Source of the DNA: Clostridium vincentii | GTDB taxonomy: Bacteria; Bacillota; Clostridia; Clostridiales; Clostridiaceae | Direction: 5' to 3' | Assembly: GCF_002995745.1 (NCBI RefSeq) | Contig: NZ_PVXQ01000004.1 | Coordinates: 62,001-126,000, forward strand | Length of the DNA stretch: 64,000 nt | Shown here: positions 18,885-29,626 of the stretch, piece by piece | Numbering within the stretch: position 1 is the stretch's first letter | How the letters are laid out: every line of letters begins with the position of its first letter | Notes under the pieces: model-generated | Databases searched by the model: none | What the model was told of the DNA's origin: nothing | Seen by the model: only the letters and a program-made list of their open reading frames with translations | Made by a program: the position numbers and the translations under genes

Positions 18885-20192
18885 TTATTCAATGTAACTA
18901 CCTACAGCATATTCTGCATAAGCCTCCTTAATGTTACAATTGATTATTTTTCCTCTCATATCAGCTTTCGTCTTTTTCACTTTAACTTTTATATAATTTC
19001 TAGTATATCCTTCAAGACTACCATCATCAGCATTAACCTTTTGCTCTAAAAGAACCGACATATTTTTTCCAATATACTTTTTTATAAAATCTTTTTCATT
19101 TTTTTCATTTAATTGTATAAGTTCTTTACTTCTTTTCTCTTTTATTTTTCCGTCTAATTGCTTTGGCATATCCGCCGCTTTTGTACCTTTTCGTGGGCTA
19201 TATTTAAAAATATGTGTTTTAGTAAGCTTGATTCCCTCTAAAAACTTATAAGTTTCAATAAAATTTTCCTCTGTTTCTCCTGGAAAGCCAACAATAACAT
19301 CTGTAGTTATTGAAACATCCTTAATATTGTCTCTTAATACATTAACTATCTTCTTATATTCTTCAGCACTATATTGTCTATTCATCCTCTTTAATATTGA
19401 ATTACATCCACTTTGAAGGGATAGATGAAATTGGGGACACAATTTCTTCATTTTTTTTAGCTTTTCAACTACTTCTGCAGTAAAAAAAGCTGGCTCAATT
19501 GAACCTATTCTTACTCTTTCAATTCCATCTACCTTTTCAATATCCTCTAGTAAATCTACTAAAGTAATCTTGCCATCTAAATCTAATCCATAAGAAGCAG
19601 TATGAATTCCTGATAAAATAACTTCTTTAAATCCATGTTCACTTAATCTTTTTATCTCTTCTATTACACGCCTAGGATCTTTTGAGCATACTGAACCTCT
19701 AGCGTAAGGTATTGTACAATATGTACAAAATCTATTACATCCATCTTGTATCTTTAGGAAAGCTCTAGTCTTATCTTGATAATCTTCTATGATAAGTTCC
19801 TCGAACTTATTGTTTTTAAGAACTCCTTCAACATGAACTTGAATTTTCTCTTCATCCCTAGCCTTATTTACATAGTATACCACATCGCCCTTATTTCTTG
19901 TACCAAGAACAACGTCCACACCATCAATAGCCGAAACTTCGTCAGGTGCCATTTGAGAATAACATCCTACAACAGCTATTATCCCCTCTGGATTTAATCT
20001 TCTTGCCCGTCCAATTGTTTGCCTAGACTTCTTATCACCCATATTAGTTACTGTACATGTATTAATAACATAAACCTGAGCCACTTCTGAAAAATCAACA
20101 ACCTCATAGCCCTCTCTAATAAATTTTTCTGCCATAGCCTCTGATTCGTATACATTAACTCTACATCCTAGAGTAGCAAATGCAACTTTCAT
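18885..20192 (-). CDS. mtaB: tRNA (N6-threonylcarbamoyladenosine37-C2)-methylthiotransferase MtaB
   Basis: A 435-residue radical-SAM enzyme converting t6A37 to ms2t6A37 in ANN-decoding tRNAs. The N-terminal MTTase domain supplies three Fe-S cysteines (ATLGCRVN, INTCTVTN, AVVGCYSQ). The radical-SAM core has CNRFCTYCTIPYARG near residues 152-166. A C-terminal TRAM domain begins near residue 370. The start codon ATG 20192 overlaps the last base of the rsmE TAA, with AGGAGG upstream, so they are coupled. prmA-rsmE-mtaB is a conserved order behind the dnaJ cluster in Clostridia. Confidence 0.96.
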   Translation of the reverse strand: MKVAFATLGCRVNVYESEAMAEKFIREGYEVVDFSEVAQVYVINTCTVTNMGDKKSRQTIGRARRLNPEGIIAVVGCYSQMAPDEVSAIDGVDVVLGTRNKGDVVYYVNKARDEEKIQVHVEGVLKNNKFEELIIEDYQDKTRAFLKIQDGCNRFCTYCTIPYARGSVCSKDPRRVIEEIKRLSEHGFKEVILSGIHTASYGLDLDGKITLVDLLEDIEKVDGIERVRIGSIEPAFFTAEVVEKLKKMKKLCPQFHLSLQSGCNSILKRMNRQYSAEEYKKIVNVLRDNIKDVSITTDVIVGFPGETEENFIETYKFLEGIKLTKTHIFKYSPRKGTKAADMPKQLDGKIKEKRSKELIQLNEKNEKDFIKKYIGKNMSVLLEQKVNADDGSLEGYTRNYIKVKVKKTKADMRGKIINCNIKEAYAEYAVGSYIE

Positions 20193-20953
20193 TAAACTAT
20201 ACCTCCTAAATCACCTAACTCATATTGTATTAAAGATGTAGCCACAAAACCCGCTGTTTCAGTTCTTAGTATTCTCTTGCCAAGGGTTATGATATATGCC
20301 CCCGCATCTTTTAGTTTATTTATTTCTTCCTCCTCGAAACCGCCTTCAGGACCAACCATTACGCCTATTTTCTTTACTTTATTTATCTTTCCATTTTTTA
20401 TAATATCTGAAACTACTCCCTTAATTCCAAAGTTTTCAGCATTTTCATAAGGAACTAAAAAGATGTCCATAGTATTTATCCTTCTTAAAACCTGTTCAAA
20501 ATCTATAGGGTCTGAAACTATTGGTATTAAGCTACGTTTGCTTTGCTTTGCAGCCTCTAAAGCAATTCTATTAAGTCTGTCAAGTTTTTTAAACTCACCC
20601 TTAAGCTTAACATCTACCCGTTGCGTAATTGTTGGTATAAACTCGGTTACACCAAGTTCTGTACCCTTTTGAACTATTAAATCCATCTTTTGAGACTTTG
20701 GTAATCCTTGAAATAGATATATTTCTACTCCACTCTCATTATTTATATCAAGTTTTTCAAGTATTTTAATAGAAACCTCAGTTTTAGAAATATTCGCTAT
20801 CTCGCCAAGATACTCCGTGCCCTGACAGTTGTTTAAAACAACCTTCTCTCCCTGGACTAATCTTAAAACCTTATATATATGTTTTACATCATCGCCTGTT
20901 ATTTTCCCCTCATCCATATTAATATTTTCAGCAGGGGTGAAAAATTTATGCAT
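20192..20953 (-). CDS. rsmE: 16S rRNA (uracil1498-N3)-methyltransferase RsmE
   Basis: A 253-residue SPOUT-class methyltransferase acting on the mature 30S subunit. The N-terminal PUA-like part contains HKFFTPAENI and DDVKHIYKVLRL. The knotted SAM site carries GVMVGPEGGFEEEE near residues 202-215 and ending TLGKRILRTETA. ATG 20953 has AAGGAG upstream. The preceding interval is occupied by an 8-bp tandem array, so the prmA-to-rsmE spacing is set by repeat number. The sequence is complete. Confidence 0.96.
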   Translation of the reverse strand: MHKFFTPAENINMDEGKITGDDVKHIYKVLRLVQGEKVVLNNCQGTEYLGEIANISKTEVSIKILEKLDINNESGVEIYLFQGLPKSQKMDLIVQKGTELGVTEFIPTITQRVDVKLKGEFKKLDRLNRIALEAAKQSKRSLIPIVSDPIDFEQVLRRINTMDIFLVPYENAENFGIKGVVSDIIKNGKINKVKKIGVMVGPEGGFEEEEINKLKDAGAYIITLGKRILRTETAGFVATSLIQYELGDLGGIV

Positions 20954-20966
20954 TTTCCTTCTCTCC

Positions 20967-21054
20967 TTAATTACTTAACTTCTTAATTTATTAATTACTT
21001 AATTTCTCAATCATTTAATTTCTTAATTATTTAATTACTTAATTACTTAATTAC
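20967..21054. repeat. Eleven-copy 8-bp tandem array between prmA and rsmE
   Basis: Eleven uninterrupted units in perfect 8-base register with consensus TTAATTAC or TTAATTTC. Four are exact neighbours or near-neighbours at the prmA end and the more diverged units lie toward rsmE. The array includes the prmA stop codon. Confidence 0.9.
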
Positions 21055-21992
21055 TTAAGTTTTGCAATAATACAGTTCCATTTCCCATCTTTATTAACTG
21101 TTTCAACAACAAATCCGCACTCTTCAAGTTTATTTGTAACCATTTCCACCCTATCATGAATTATACCTGATGTTATAAAGTATCCCCCTGATTTAAGAAC
21201 ACGACTAACATCTTCTGCTAGGATACAAATAATTTCAGCAAGTATATTTGCTACAACTATATCAGCCTTACCTTCTATTACCTCAATTAAATTTCCATGT
21301 AAAATTTCGATATTATCAAGATTATTATAAGCTACATTCTCTAATGCAGATTTTACAGCCACTGGATCTAAATCCACTCCAACAGCCTTTTTAGCTCCTA
21401 ATTTTGCTGCAGATATAGCAAGTATTCCTGAGCCACATCCAACATCAAAAACAGTACTATCCTTTTCTACATACTTCTCCAAGGCCTGAATGCACATCTT
21501 TGTAGTTTCATGATCACCAGTTCCAAATGCCATACCAGGGTCAAGTTCCACTATTAATTCAGAATCCTTCTGTTCATATTCTTCCCATATTGGCTTAACT
21601 ACAATCTTTTCACCAATTTTTAAAGGCTTGAAATATTTTTTCCATGTATTTGCCCAATCTTCTTCATGAATTTTTATAGATTCAACTCTTCCAAGACCTA
21701 CATCTATACCTAACCCCTTAATTTCTTCAACCTTTTCCTTTATGTATGATAATATTTCTTCTATGTTTTCCTCATCTGGGAAGTATCCCTTAACAACAGC
21801 AAATTCTCCCTTATACTCTAAAACATTTATATCTGCAAAATCCCAAGTAAATGGTCCTTGTTCTCTCCCTAGCAAGTCTTCTGGGTCCTCTATAGCTACC
21901 CCTTTGCAGTCAAGGCTGTAAAATATACCTGAAATAGGTTCTAATGCCTCACTTTTAGTAATAACTCTAATTTCTATCCACGTTCCGTTCAA
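21051..21992 (-). CDS. prmA: Ribosomal protein L11 methyltransferase
   Basis: A 313-residue class I methyltransferase that trimethylates L11 lysines. The N-terminal substrate-recognition domain leads to DPGMAFGTGDHETTKMC, the SAM motif DVGCGSGILAISAAKLGAKK (near residues 180-199), and VVANILAEII. The start is TTG 21992 with AAGGCG about 7-9 bases upstream. Its final codon and stop lie inside the 8-bp tandem array, so array slippage could alter the extreme C-terminus. It stands at the head of prmA-rsmE-mtaB. Confidence 0.95.
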   Translation of the reverse strand: MNGTWIEIRVITKSEALEPISGIFYSLDCKGVAIEDPEDLLGREQGPFTWDFADINVLEYKGEFAVVKGYFPDEENIEEILSYIKEKVEEIKGLGIDVGLGRVESIKIHEEDWANTWKKYFKPLKIGEKIVVKPIWEEYEQKDSELIVELDPGMAFGTGDHETTKMCIQALEKYVEKDSTVFDVGCGSGILAISAAKLGAKKAVGVDLDPVAVKSALENVAYNNLDNIEILHGNLIEVIEGKADIVVANILAEIICILAEDVSRVLKSGGYFITSGIIHDRVEMVTNKLEECGFVVETVNKDGKWNCIIAKLK

Positions 21993-22075
21993 AAATATCG
22001 CCTTCCTTTCTTAGCCACTTAGACTAATATAATATATTACACTTTTAAAAAGTATAGTGTCAATAATTTTTTCTT

Positions 22076-22714
22076 TTATTTAACTAAAACACCTAATAAC
22101 CCAACAAGTTCCATAGCCTGTCCTGGAGATACTATTGCTCCCTTAAGTTCTTTTCCCATTAAATTTAAAGCCATTATTTCGCAATCTCTAAAATCTATTC
22201 CCTTAAGAATAGTGCTAGTAAAATCTACTTCATTTAATTTACATTCCTTAAAGTCTATTTTATTAAAACTACTTTCTAAGAATGTTGCTCCTTGAAGATT
22301 ACAATTAACAAACTTAATAAACTTCATTTTACAATATGCAAAACCTGCATACTTTAAAATAGATTCACTAAATACGACATTTTTAATATTACCTTCTGAG
22401 AAGTTGCTTCCTGTAAGTTTACAATTATTAAATTCTACTCTATGAATGCTTCCTTCTGAAAAGTCAATATTAGACAAATCACAATTTTCAAACTTAACAT
22501 CCAACAAATCTATATTCCTAAAAGAACAATTGCTAAAGACTACATTTTTAAAATACGATCCTCTGATTTCTATGCACTCTTCTATATCTTCTATCAAGTC
22601 ACCACTAACAAGATTGTCTATTATCTCTCTCTCATTTGTTAATAACTCTTTAATATTCATGTTATCCACTAATTCACTAATTAAATTAGGTTTCTCTATT
22701 TTTATATTTCCCAC
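22076..22714 (-). CDS. Pentapeptide-repeat protein
   Basis: A 212-residue protein dominated by pentapeptide repeats. From about residue 50 to 190 a leucine or phenylalanine recurs every five residues (VVFSNCSFRNIDLLDVKFEN and onward), which predicts a right-handed quadrilateral beta helix. The first 45 residues are helical and charged. GTG 22714 is the start, with GGAG 11 bases upstream. No catalytic signature is visible and the function is unknown. It lies alone between prmA and the dnaJ terminator. Some pentapeptide proteins mimic DNA and bind gyrase, but nothing here shows that. Confidence 0.85.
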   Translation of the reverse strand: MGNIKIEKPNLISELVDNMNIKELLTNEREIIDNLVSGDLIEDIEECIEIRGSYFKNVVFSNCSFRNIDLLDVKFENCDLSNIDFSEGSIHRVEFNNCKLTGSNFSEGNIKNVVFSESILKYAGFAYCKMKFIKFVNCNLQGATFLESSFNKIDFKECKLNEVDFTSTILKGIDFRDCEIMALNLMGKELKGAIVSPGQAMELVGLLGVLVK

Positions 22715-22815
22715 TAGCGCTAATTCTCCTTACTATTAAAATTATTTATCATTATGTTCCATTTATATAATAGCATATTGAAAATTAAAGACATCCTTTA
22801 AGATTAATACTAAAT

Positions 22816-22866
22816 AAAAAAGTTATCTTAAATCGAAACTAAATTCTAATTTAAGATAACTTTTTA
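22816..22866. terminator. Terminator closing the hrcA-grpE-dnaK-dnaJ operon
   Basis: A 17-bp perfect inverted repeat (22817-22833 with 22849-22865) has A and T runs outside the stem, usable in both directions. It is placed just after dnaJ. Confidence 0.88.
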
Positions 22867-22876
22867 TACAATAAAT

Positions 22877-23992
22877 CTATTTATGGAAAAATCCTTTTTT
22901 ATGTTTTTCTTCTTTTGTTATCTCTTCTCCTGATTCTTCCATAAATACAAATAGAGCTTCCCTTTGCTTTTCATTAAGATTTTTAGGAATATCCACTATA
23001 ACCTTAACGTATTGATCTCCTCGTCCACTGGAATTAACTCTTGGCACTCCCTTAGATTTCAGTCTAAATAAAGTTGCTGATTGAGTTCCTTCTGGAATAG
23101 TATATTTAACATCTCCATCTACAGTAGGAACCTTAATCTCAGTTCCTAGAGCTGCTTTACCCATTGATATATGGGTATCAACATAGATATCATTACCCTT
23201 TCTTGTAAATTTACTTGAAGGAGTAACTCTTATCTTAATGTATAAATCACCTGGTGGGCCACTATTATCACCATGTTCACCTTGACCTCTTAAAGGCATA
23301 ACGTTATTTGTATCAACTCCTGCTGGAATATTAACAGTAACTTTTCTATTTTTTCTAACCTTACCTTTTCCCTTACAGGTATGACAAGGAGTTGATATAA
23401 TTTTACCAGTACCGCCACACTTATCACATGTAGTTGTGCTTACAAAGTTTCCAAGAGGAGTTTGTCTTTGTACCCTTACTTGGCCAGCTCCACCACATTG
23501 AGAGCAAGTAGTTGCACTTGTGCCCTTTTGTGCTCCGGTTCCATTACAATCTTCACAATTTTCACTTCTTGTAACAGAGACCTCTTTCTTAGTTCCAAAT
23601 ACAGCTTCCTCAAAAGTTAAAGTCATGCTATATTCAAGATCACTTCCCCTAGTTGGTCCGTTTCTTCTTCTTGATGAGCCGCCACCGCCGCCACCAAAGA
23701 AACTGTCAAAAATATCTCCAAAACCACCCATATCAGAAAAGTCAAATCCCCCGCCTGGATTAGATCCATTAGGGTCAGCTGTTCCATATTGATCATATCG
23801 AGCCTTTTTTTCTGGATTTGAAAGCACTTGATAAGCTTCATTTACTTCTTTAAACTTATCTTCTGATATTGTATCTCCTTGATTTTTATCAGGATGATAC
23901 TTTATAGCTTGCTTTCTAAAACCTTTTTTTATTTCATCATCACTAGCACCTTTTTGAAGTCCTAGAGTTTCATAATAGTCTTTGTTTGCCAT
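22877..23992 (-). CDS. dnaJ: Chaperone DnaJ
   Basis: A 371-residue full-length type I J protein that delivers substrates to DnaK and stimulates its ATPase. Domains: the J domain (residues 1-70) with the HPD motif in YHPDKNQG; a Gly/Phe linker (about 73-115); a zinc domain with four CxxCxGxG units (CEDCNGTG, CSQCGGAG, CDKCGGTG, CHTCKGKG); and the beta-sandwich C-terminus. ATG 23992 has AGGTGG upstream. It is last in the heat-shock operon, separated from dnaK by a hairpin at 24025-24059. Confidence 0.97.
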   Translation of the reverse strand: MANKDYYETLGLQKGASDDEIKKGFRKQAIKYHPDKNQGDTISEDKFKEVNEAYQVLSNPEKKARYDQYGTADPNGSNPGGGFDFSDMGGFGDIFDSFFGGGGGGSSRRRNGPTRGSDLEYSMTLTFEEAVFGTKKEVSVTRSENCEDCNGTGAQKGTSATTCSQCGGAGQVRVQRQTPLGNFVSTTTCDKCGGTGKIISTPCHTCKGKGKVRKNRKVTVNIPAGVDTNNVMPLRGQGEHGDNSGPPGDLYIKIRVTPSSKFTRKGNDIYVDTHISMGKAALGTEIKVPTVDGDVKYTIPEGTQSATLFRLKSKGVPRVNSSGRGDQYVKVIVDIPKNLNEKQREALFVFMEESGEEITKEEKHKKGFFHK

Positions 23993-24024
23993 CTGTTATT
24001 TCACCACCTATGTTTATCATTAAG

Positions 24025-24059
24025 AAGAGGGAAGACGGTTATCTTCTGTCTTCCCTCTT
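24025..24059 (-). other. Intercistronic hairpin between dnaK and dnaJ
   Basis: A perfect 12-bp stem (24025-24036 with 24048-24059) with an 11-base loop. On the minus strand it is not followed by a good T run, so it looks more like an mRNA-stability or partial-attenuation element than a full terminator. Confidence 0.6.
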
Positions 24060-24091
24060 TTATTATATTAGATTTTAACTAGCTTTGATAA

Positions 24092-25954
<1,863 letters not shown>

Positions 25955-25994
25955 TTAAAATAAATCTTTTATTTTTATATATTTAAATTTTTAA

Positions 25995-26606
25995 TTAATT
26001 AGCTACCTTTACAACTGAATGTCGTATAATCTTTTCTCCTCTTTTATATCCTCTCATGAAAACTTCCACTACAGTATTTTTTTCAATAGCTTCATCTTCT
26101 ATATGCATTACTGCTTGATGTAAATTAGGATCAAATTCTTTGGAGGCATCAATTTCTTCAACTCCAAGTTTTACAAGGGATCCTTGTACTCCCTTTAATG
26201 TCATTTCTATACCTTTTTTCAAATCATCAATGCTACCATCTGCTACAAATGCTCTCTCAAGGTTATCTATAACAGGAATTAATTCCTTTAAAACATCCGA
26301 ACAAGCTTCTGTATATATGCCTTCTTTTTCTTTTGTAGTTCTTTTTCTAAAATTTTCATATTCAGCAGTTACCCTAATGAGTCTATCCTTATAAGTTTCA
26401 ACTTCATTAGTAAGCTTTTTAATTTTATCTTTATTTTTTCTAAGCATATCTAATTCATCCTCATTACTTTCTTCCTGAACTTCTTCTTCGACTATATCTT
26501 CTGAATTAATTACTTCTTCAACATTTTCATCAATGATTTTTTCATCCTCTTGGATTATTTCTTCATTGTCTTCTAATATTTCTTTTTTATTATCCTCTTT
26601 TTTCAA
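25995..26606 (-). CDS. grpE: Nucleotide exchange factor GrpE
   Basis: A 203-residue GrpE that releases ADP from DnaK. The first 60 residues are extremely acidic and likely disordered. A long helix follows (NKDKIKKLTNEVETYKDRLI), then the family block RVTAEYENFRKRT and the C-terminal beta domain ending HSVVKVAN. The start is TTG 26606 with GAGGTG upstream. It follows hrcA by 23 bases and lies before dnaK. Confidence 0.96.
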   Translation of the reverse strand: MKKEDNKKEILEDNEEIIQEDEKIIDENVEEVINSEDIVEEEVQEESNEDELDMLRKNKDKIKKLTNEVETYKDRLIRVTAEYENFRKRTTKEKEGIYTEACSDVLKELIPVIDNLERAFVADGSIDDLKKGIEMTLKGVQGSLVKLGVEEIDASKEFDPNLHQAVMHIEDEAIEKNTVVEVFMRGYKRGEKIIRHSVVKVAN

Positions 26607-26629
26607 AACTACACCTCGTCTCTTATAAT

Positions 26630-27664
26630 TTAGTTATCTAAGCCTTGATTTTTCAAGGTCTCATTTAGCTCCTTCATTACCTGCCCCATTATGGCTATTA
26701 CCCTGGAGTAATTTATCCTTCTTGGTCCTATAAGGCCTATAGTTCCTAGAGGTTTGCCTCCAAAAGAATATTCAGCAGATATTACACTGCAATTCTTTGC
26801 TTCTGGCAAATAATTTTCATCTCCAATTTTTATTGAAAGTTCGCCATTTGGTTCAATAATTTCAATTACATAATCTTTATTATATAAAAGATTCAAAATT
26901 TCTTTTGTATTATTTATATCGTTATACTCTGGATAATTAAATATATTTGTTGTTCCTTCCATGAATATTTCCGATGAATTTTCAGATTTTAAGGTATCAT
27001 ATAATGCTGGAACTATTGCATTAAATAAATCATCATATCCTTTAAGATCTCTCTTAACATCATTTATAATTTCCAGATTTATCTCATCTATATTTAAATT
27101 TCTAAGTCTTCCATTAATTACATTATTAATATCAACTAATTCTTCTAAAGATGGCATTTTTGAAACTCTAATTCTATGATTTTTTATAGCTCCATTATCT
27201 GTTATTATAACTGACACTAGGTTATGTTCATCAATTTTCAATAATTGAACGGATTTAATATAGCTTCTCATTATAGATGATGTTTGTACTATACAAGTTA
27301 AATTAGTTAGTTCAGATAGCAGGGTACTTGCTTGCTTAACAATTTTATCAACTTCTAACATAGCACAGTCTATAATATATTTTTTTATATGCAGTTCTTC
27401 TTCTACGGATAAAAGAGCTTTCTCCATTAAACTATCTACATAAAGTCTGTATCCCTTGCTTGAAGGTATTCTTCCTGAAGAAGTATGTGGCTGCTCTAAA
27501 TACCCCAAGTCTTCCAAATCAGACATTTCATTTCTAATAGTTGCAGGACCAACACCTAAATCATATTTTTTTGCTATTGTCCTTGAGCCTACAGGCTCTC
27601 CTGTATTGATGTAATCATTGATTATAGCTGCAAGAATTTTGATTTTTCTTCCATCAATAGCCAT
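26630..27664 (-). CDS. hrcA: Heat-inducible transcription repressor HrcA
   Basis: A 344-residue repressor that binds CIRCE elements and depends on GroEL for activity. The N-terminal winged helix has [20 protein letters not shown] and [20 protein letters not shown]. The C-terminal GAF-like part includes [23 protein letters not shown] 27664 has GAGG upstream. A perfect CIRCE lies just before the gene, so the operon is autoregulated. Confidence 0.97.
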   Translation of the reverse strand: MAIDGRKIKILAAIINDYINTGEPVGSRTIAKKYDLGVGPATIRNEMSDLEDLGYLEQPHTSSGRIPSSKGYRLYVDSLMEKALLSVEEELHIKKYIIDCAMLEVDKIVKQASTLLSELTNLTCIVQTSSIMRSYIKSVQLLKIDEHNLVSVIITDNGAIKNHRIRVSKMPSLEELVDINNVINGRLRNLNIDEINLEIINDVKRDLKGYDDLFNAIVPALYDTLKSENSSEIFMEGTTNIFNYPEYNDINNTKEILNLLYNKDYVIEIIEPNGELSIKIGDENYLPEAKNCSVISAEYSFGGKPLGTIGLIGPRRINYSRVIAIMGQVMKELNETLKNQGLDN

Positions 27665-27682
27665 ACCCTCACCTCAATTTTG

Positions 27683-27709
27683 TTAGCACTCTCATTACGT
27701 GAGTGCTAA
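27683..27709. promoter_or_regulatory. CIRCE operator
   Basis: A perfect TTAGCACTC, nine-base spacer, GAGTGCTAA: the exact consensus HrcA operator. It is placed just downstream of the promoter at 27723-27751. Confidence 0.98.
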
Positions 27710-27722
27710 TGACTACACTATT

Positions 27723-27751
27723 AATATAGTATTTCTTTTTTTCTTTGTCAA
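27723..27751 (-). promoter_or_regulatory. Housekeeping-sigma promoter of the hrcA operon
   Basis: On the minus strand TTGACA (27751-27746), a 17-base spacer and TATATT (27728-27723). The start of transcription would fall at the edge of CIRCE, as in other Firmicutes. Confidence 0.88.
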
Positions 27752-27837
27752 TTTAAAATAGATTTAATTTGCTTTATCTACGGCAAAATAGATTGATTAT
27801 CGCCTTATTACTCTTGTTTTCATCTAATTACTCTATT

Positions 27838-28962
27838 TTACAGAATCATATCACTCATAACTATATTTGATAGTTCAATACCAACCTTACTTAGATATAT
27901 TTTGCCACTTTTTCTAATTAATAAACCTCTTTTGATATTATTATCTATAACATTTTTGTAAATAGAATCTACATCTACTCCGAATCTATTTTTAAATTCA
28001 TCTTCTTCTATTCCCTCAATCATTCTAAGTCCCATAAACATAAACTCTTCCATATTATCTTTTTGTGTATTTTCATGTTCTTCTTCAGTAAACTTTTCAT
28101 TTCTATTTATTTTATTTATGTATTCTTCTAAATTATTCAGATTTTTAAATCTCTTATTTTCTATATACGAGCTAGCTGATGCACCCACTCCCATATATTC
28201 TTCACATCTCCAGTAAACTTTATTATGTAAACACTCTTTACCTGATTTAGCATAATTGGAAATTTCATATTGATTGTATCCAGATTCTATTAAAAACTTT
28301 CTTCCTTCATCATACATTTTTCTTTCATCTTCCTCTAGCGGCAAAGAAAGTTTATCATCTTTATATAATTTATTGAAAATCGTCCCCTCTTCTATAATTA
28401 AACCATAAGCTGATATATGCTCAGGGTTTAATTTAACAACCTCTTCCAAACTAGACATCCAATCATTAACCTCTTGCTTAGGAAGCCCAAACATCATATC
28501 TATATTAATGTTATTAAATCCTATATCTCGAGCTAAATGATAGTTTCTTTCAAATTCTTCAAAACTATGAATTCTTCCTATACTTTTTAACAAATCATTT
28601 TTTGTAGTTTGCAAACCAAAACTTAGCCTATTTATTCCGCCACTTTTCATTAACCGAAATTTCTTTTCATTTACAGTTCCAGGATTACATTCTATTGATT
28701 TTTCTGCATTTGATATAAAATTCAATTCCTTTATTGTATTCATTAATATCTCTAATTGAACCTCATCCAAATAAGTAGGTGTTCCACCACCAATAAATAA
28801 ACTTCTTATCTTGTATCCCTTACACCTTTCTTTTATTTCCTTACACAATGCAGAAATATAATCATTAATTAACCCATCTTTTTTTGCATATGATGGAAAA
28901 TCACAATAAAAACATTTTTGCTTGCAAAAAGGAATATGTATGTATAACGCTGTTTCTTTCAT
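27838..28962 (-). CDS. hemW: HemW-type radical SAM protein (coproporphyrinogen III oxidase-like)
   Basis: A 374-residue radical-SAM protein of the HemW/HemN-like family. The 4Fe-4S motif is HIPFCKQKCFYCDFPSY near residues 9-25, followed by FIGGGTPTYL and the C-terminal domain. HemW members are thought to bind and transfer heme rather than act as the oxidase; the lack of the extended HemN N-terminus supports HemW. ATG 28962 has AAGGAG upstream. It lies in the usual lepA-hemW-hrcA neighbourhood, separated here from lepA by a TerB-like gene. Confidence 0.92.
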   Translation of the reverse strand: MKETALYIHIPFCKQKCFYCDFPSYAKKDGLINDYISALCKEIKERCKGYKIRSLFIGGGTPTYLDEVQLEILMNTIKELNFISNAEKSIECNPGTVNEKKFRLMKSGGINRLSFGLQTTKNDLLKSIGRIHSFEEFERNYHLARDIGFNNINIDMMFGLPKQEVNDWMSSLEEVVKLNPEHISAYGLIIEEGTIFNKLYKDDKLSLPLEEDERKMYDEGRKFLIESGYNQYEISNYAKSGKECLHNKVYWRCEEYMGVGASASSYIENKRFKNLNNLEEYINKINRNEKFTEEEHENTQKDNMEEFMFMGLRMIEGIEEDEFKNRFGVDVDSIYKNVIDNNIKRGLLIRKSGKIYLSKVGIELSNIVMSDMIL

Positions 28963-28973
28963 CTTAAACTCCT

Positions 28974-29004
28974 TAAAAAAAAATAAAGGGCTATACGCCC
29001 TTAA
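28974..29004 (-). terminator. Terminator after the TerB-like gene
   Basis: A 6-bp GC-rich stem (AAGGGC 28986-28991 with GCCCTT 28997-29002) is followed on the minus strand by a long T run at 28985-28975. The hemW SD begins immediately afterward. Confidence 0.78.
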
Positions 29005-29009
29005 TTGTT

Positions 29010-29450
29010 TTATGCTAATAAAAGTTCTGCCTCGTCTTTTAGTAATTTAATCTTACTATCTGATTCAACAACAGAAAAATCATATACATCTTTGAAATTG
29101 AAAAAATAATTTGCAAAAGCTATCTTCTTAGCTCTTTTTATATCTAAGCCTACAGCAATTTTATCAAGGAAATCTATTTCCCTATCGCCATATTCGCCAT
29201 CTACTAATGCTAAACCTACTAATTCAAAATACACTATTGATTTGACCCTATTAGTACCTTTTTTCAATTCATTAATTATCTCTTCATAATTTAATGAATT
29301 AAGTTTGTCTCTCTCTACATTTAATTCCTCTAAGTAGCTTTTAATTAATTCCTTTTCTTCCTTAGCAAAAAACTCATCAATATTTGCAAATTGGTTTACT
29401 AAATTAATAAATGCAACTGCCTCTTGTCCATTCAATTCATTTAAAAACAT
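29010..29450 (-). CDS. TerB-like helical protein
   Basis: A 146-residue, all-helical acidic protein. It resembles TerB-family folds: a first helical bundle (AVAFINLVNQFANIDEFFAK) and a second copy-like block (FELVGLALVDGEYGDREIDF) with the conserved D-G-x-x-G-D-x-E turn. TerB proteins bind metal or mediate interactions in tellurite and stress systems, but isolated copies like this have no known role. ATG 29450 has a strong AAGGAGG. It is framed by terminators on both sides (after lepA and after itself), so it is probably monocistronic. Confidence 0.65.
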   Translation of the reverse strand: MFLNELNGQEAVAFINLVNQFANIDEFFAKEEKELIKSYLEELNVERDKLNSLNYEEIINELKKGTNRVKSIVYFELVGLALVDGEYGDREIDFLDKIAVGLDIKRAKKIAFANYFFNFKDVYDFSVVESDSKIKLLKDEAELLLA

Positions 29451-29572
29451 CCTAAATCCTCCTTATTTATGAATATTATCTATAATATCTAAGACAATTA
29501 TAACTCATTTTTTTCTGTTTTTATACCTCTTTAGTATAAAGTTTTTCTTAAATAATTCTTAAAAGAATTTAT

Positions 29573-29611
29573 TAAAAAAATGGCAATAAGAATTTATCTC
29601 TTATTGCCACT
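29573..29611 (-). terminator. Terminator after lepA
   Basis: An 11-bp perfect stem (TGGCAATAAGA 29581-29591 with TCTTATTGCCA 29599-29609) is followed on the minus strand by seven Ts (29580-29574). Confidence 0.88.
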
Positions 29612-29626
29612 TTAAAGTAAGCTAGT

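Noticed and set aside
20967..21054. Possible CRISPR array
   Set aside because: Units are 8 bases with no spacers, and no cas genes are present anywhere in the window.
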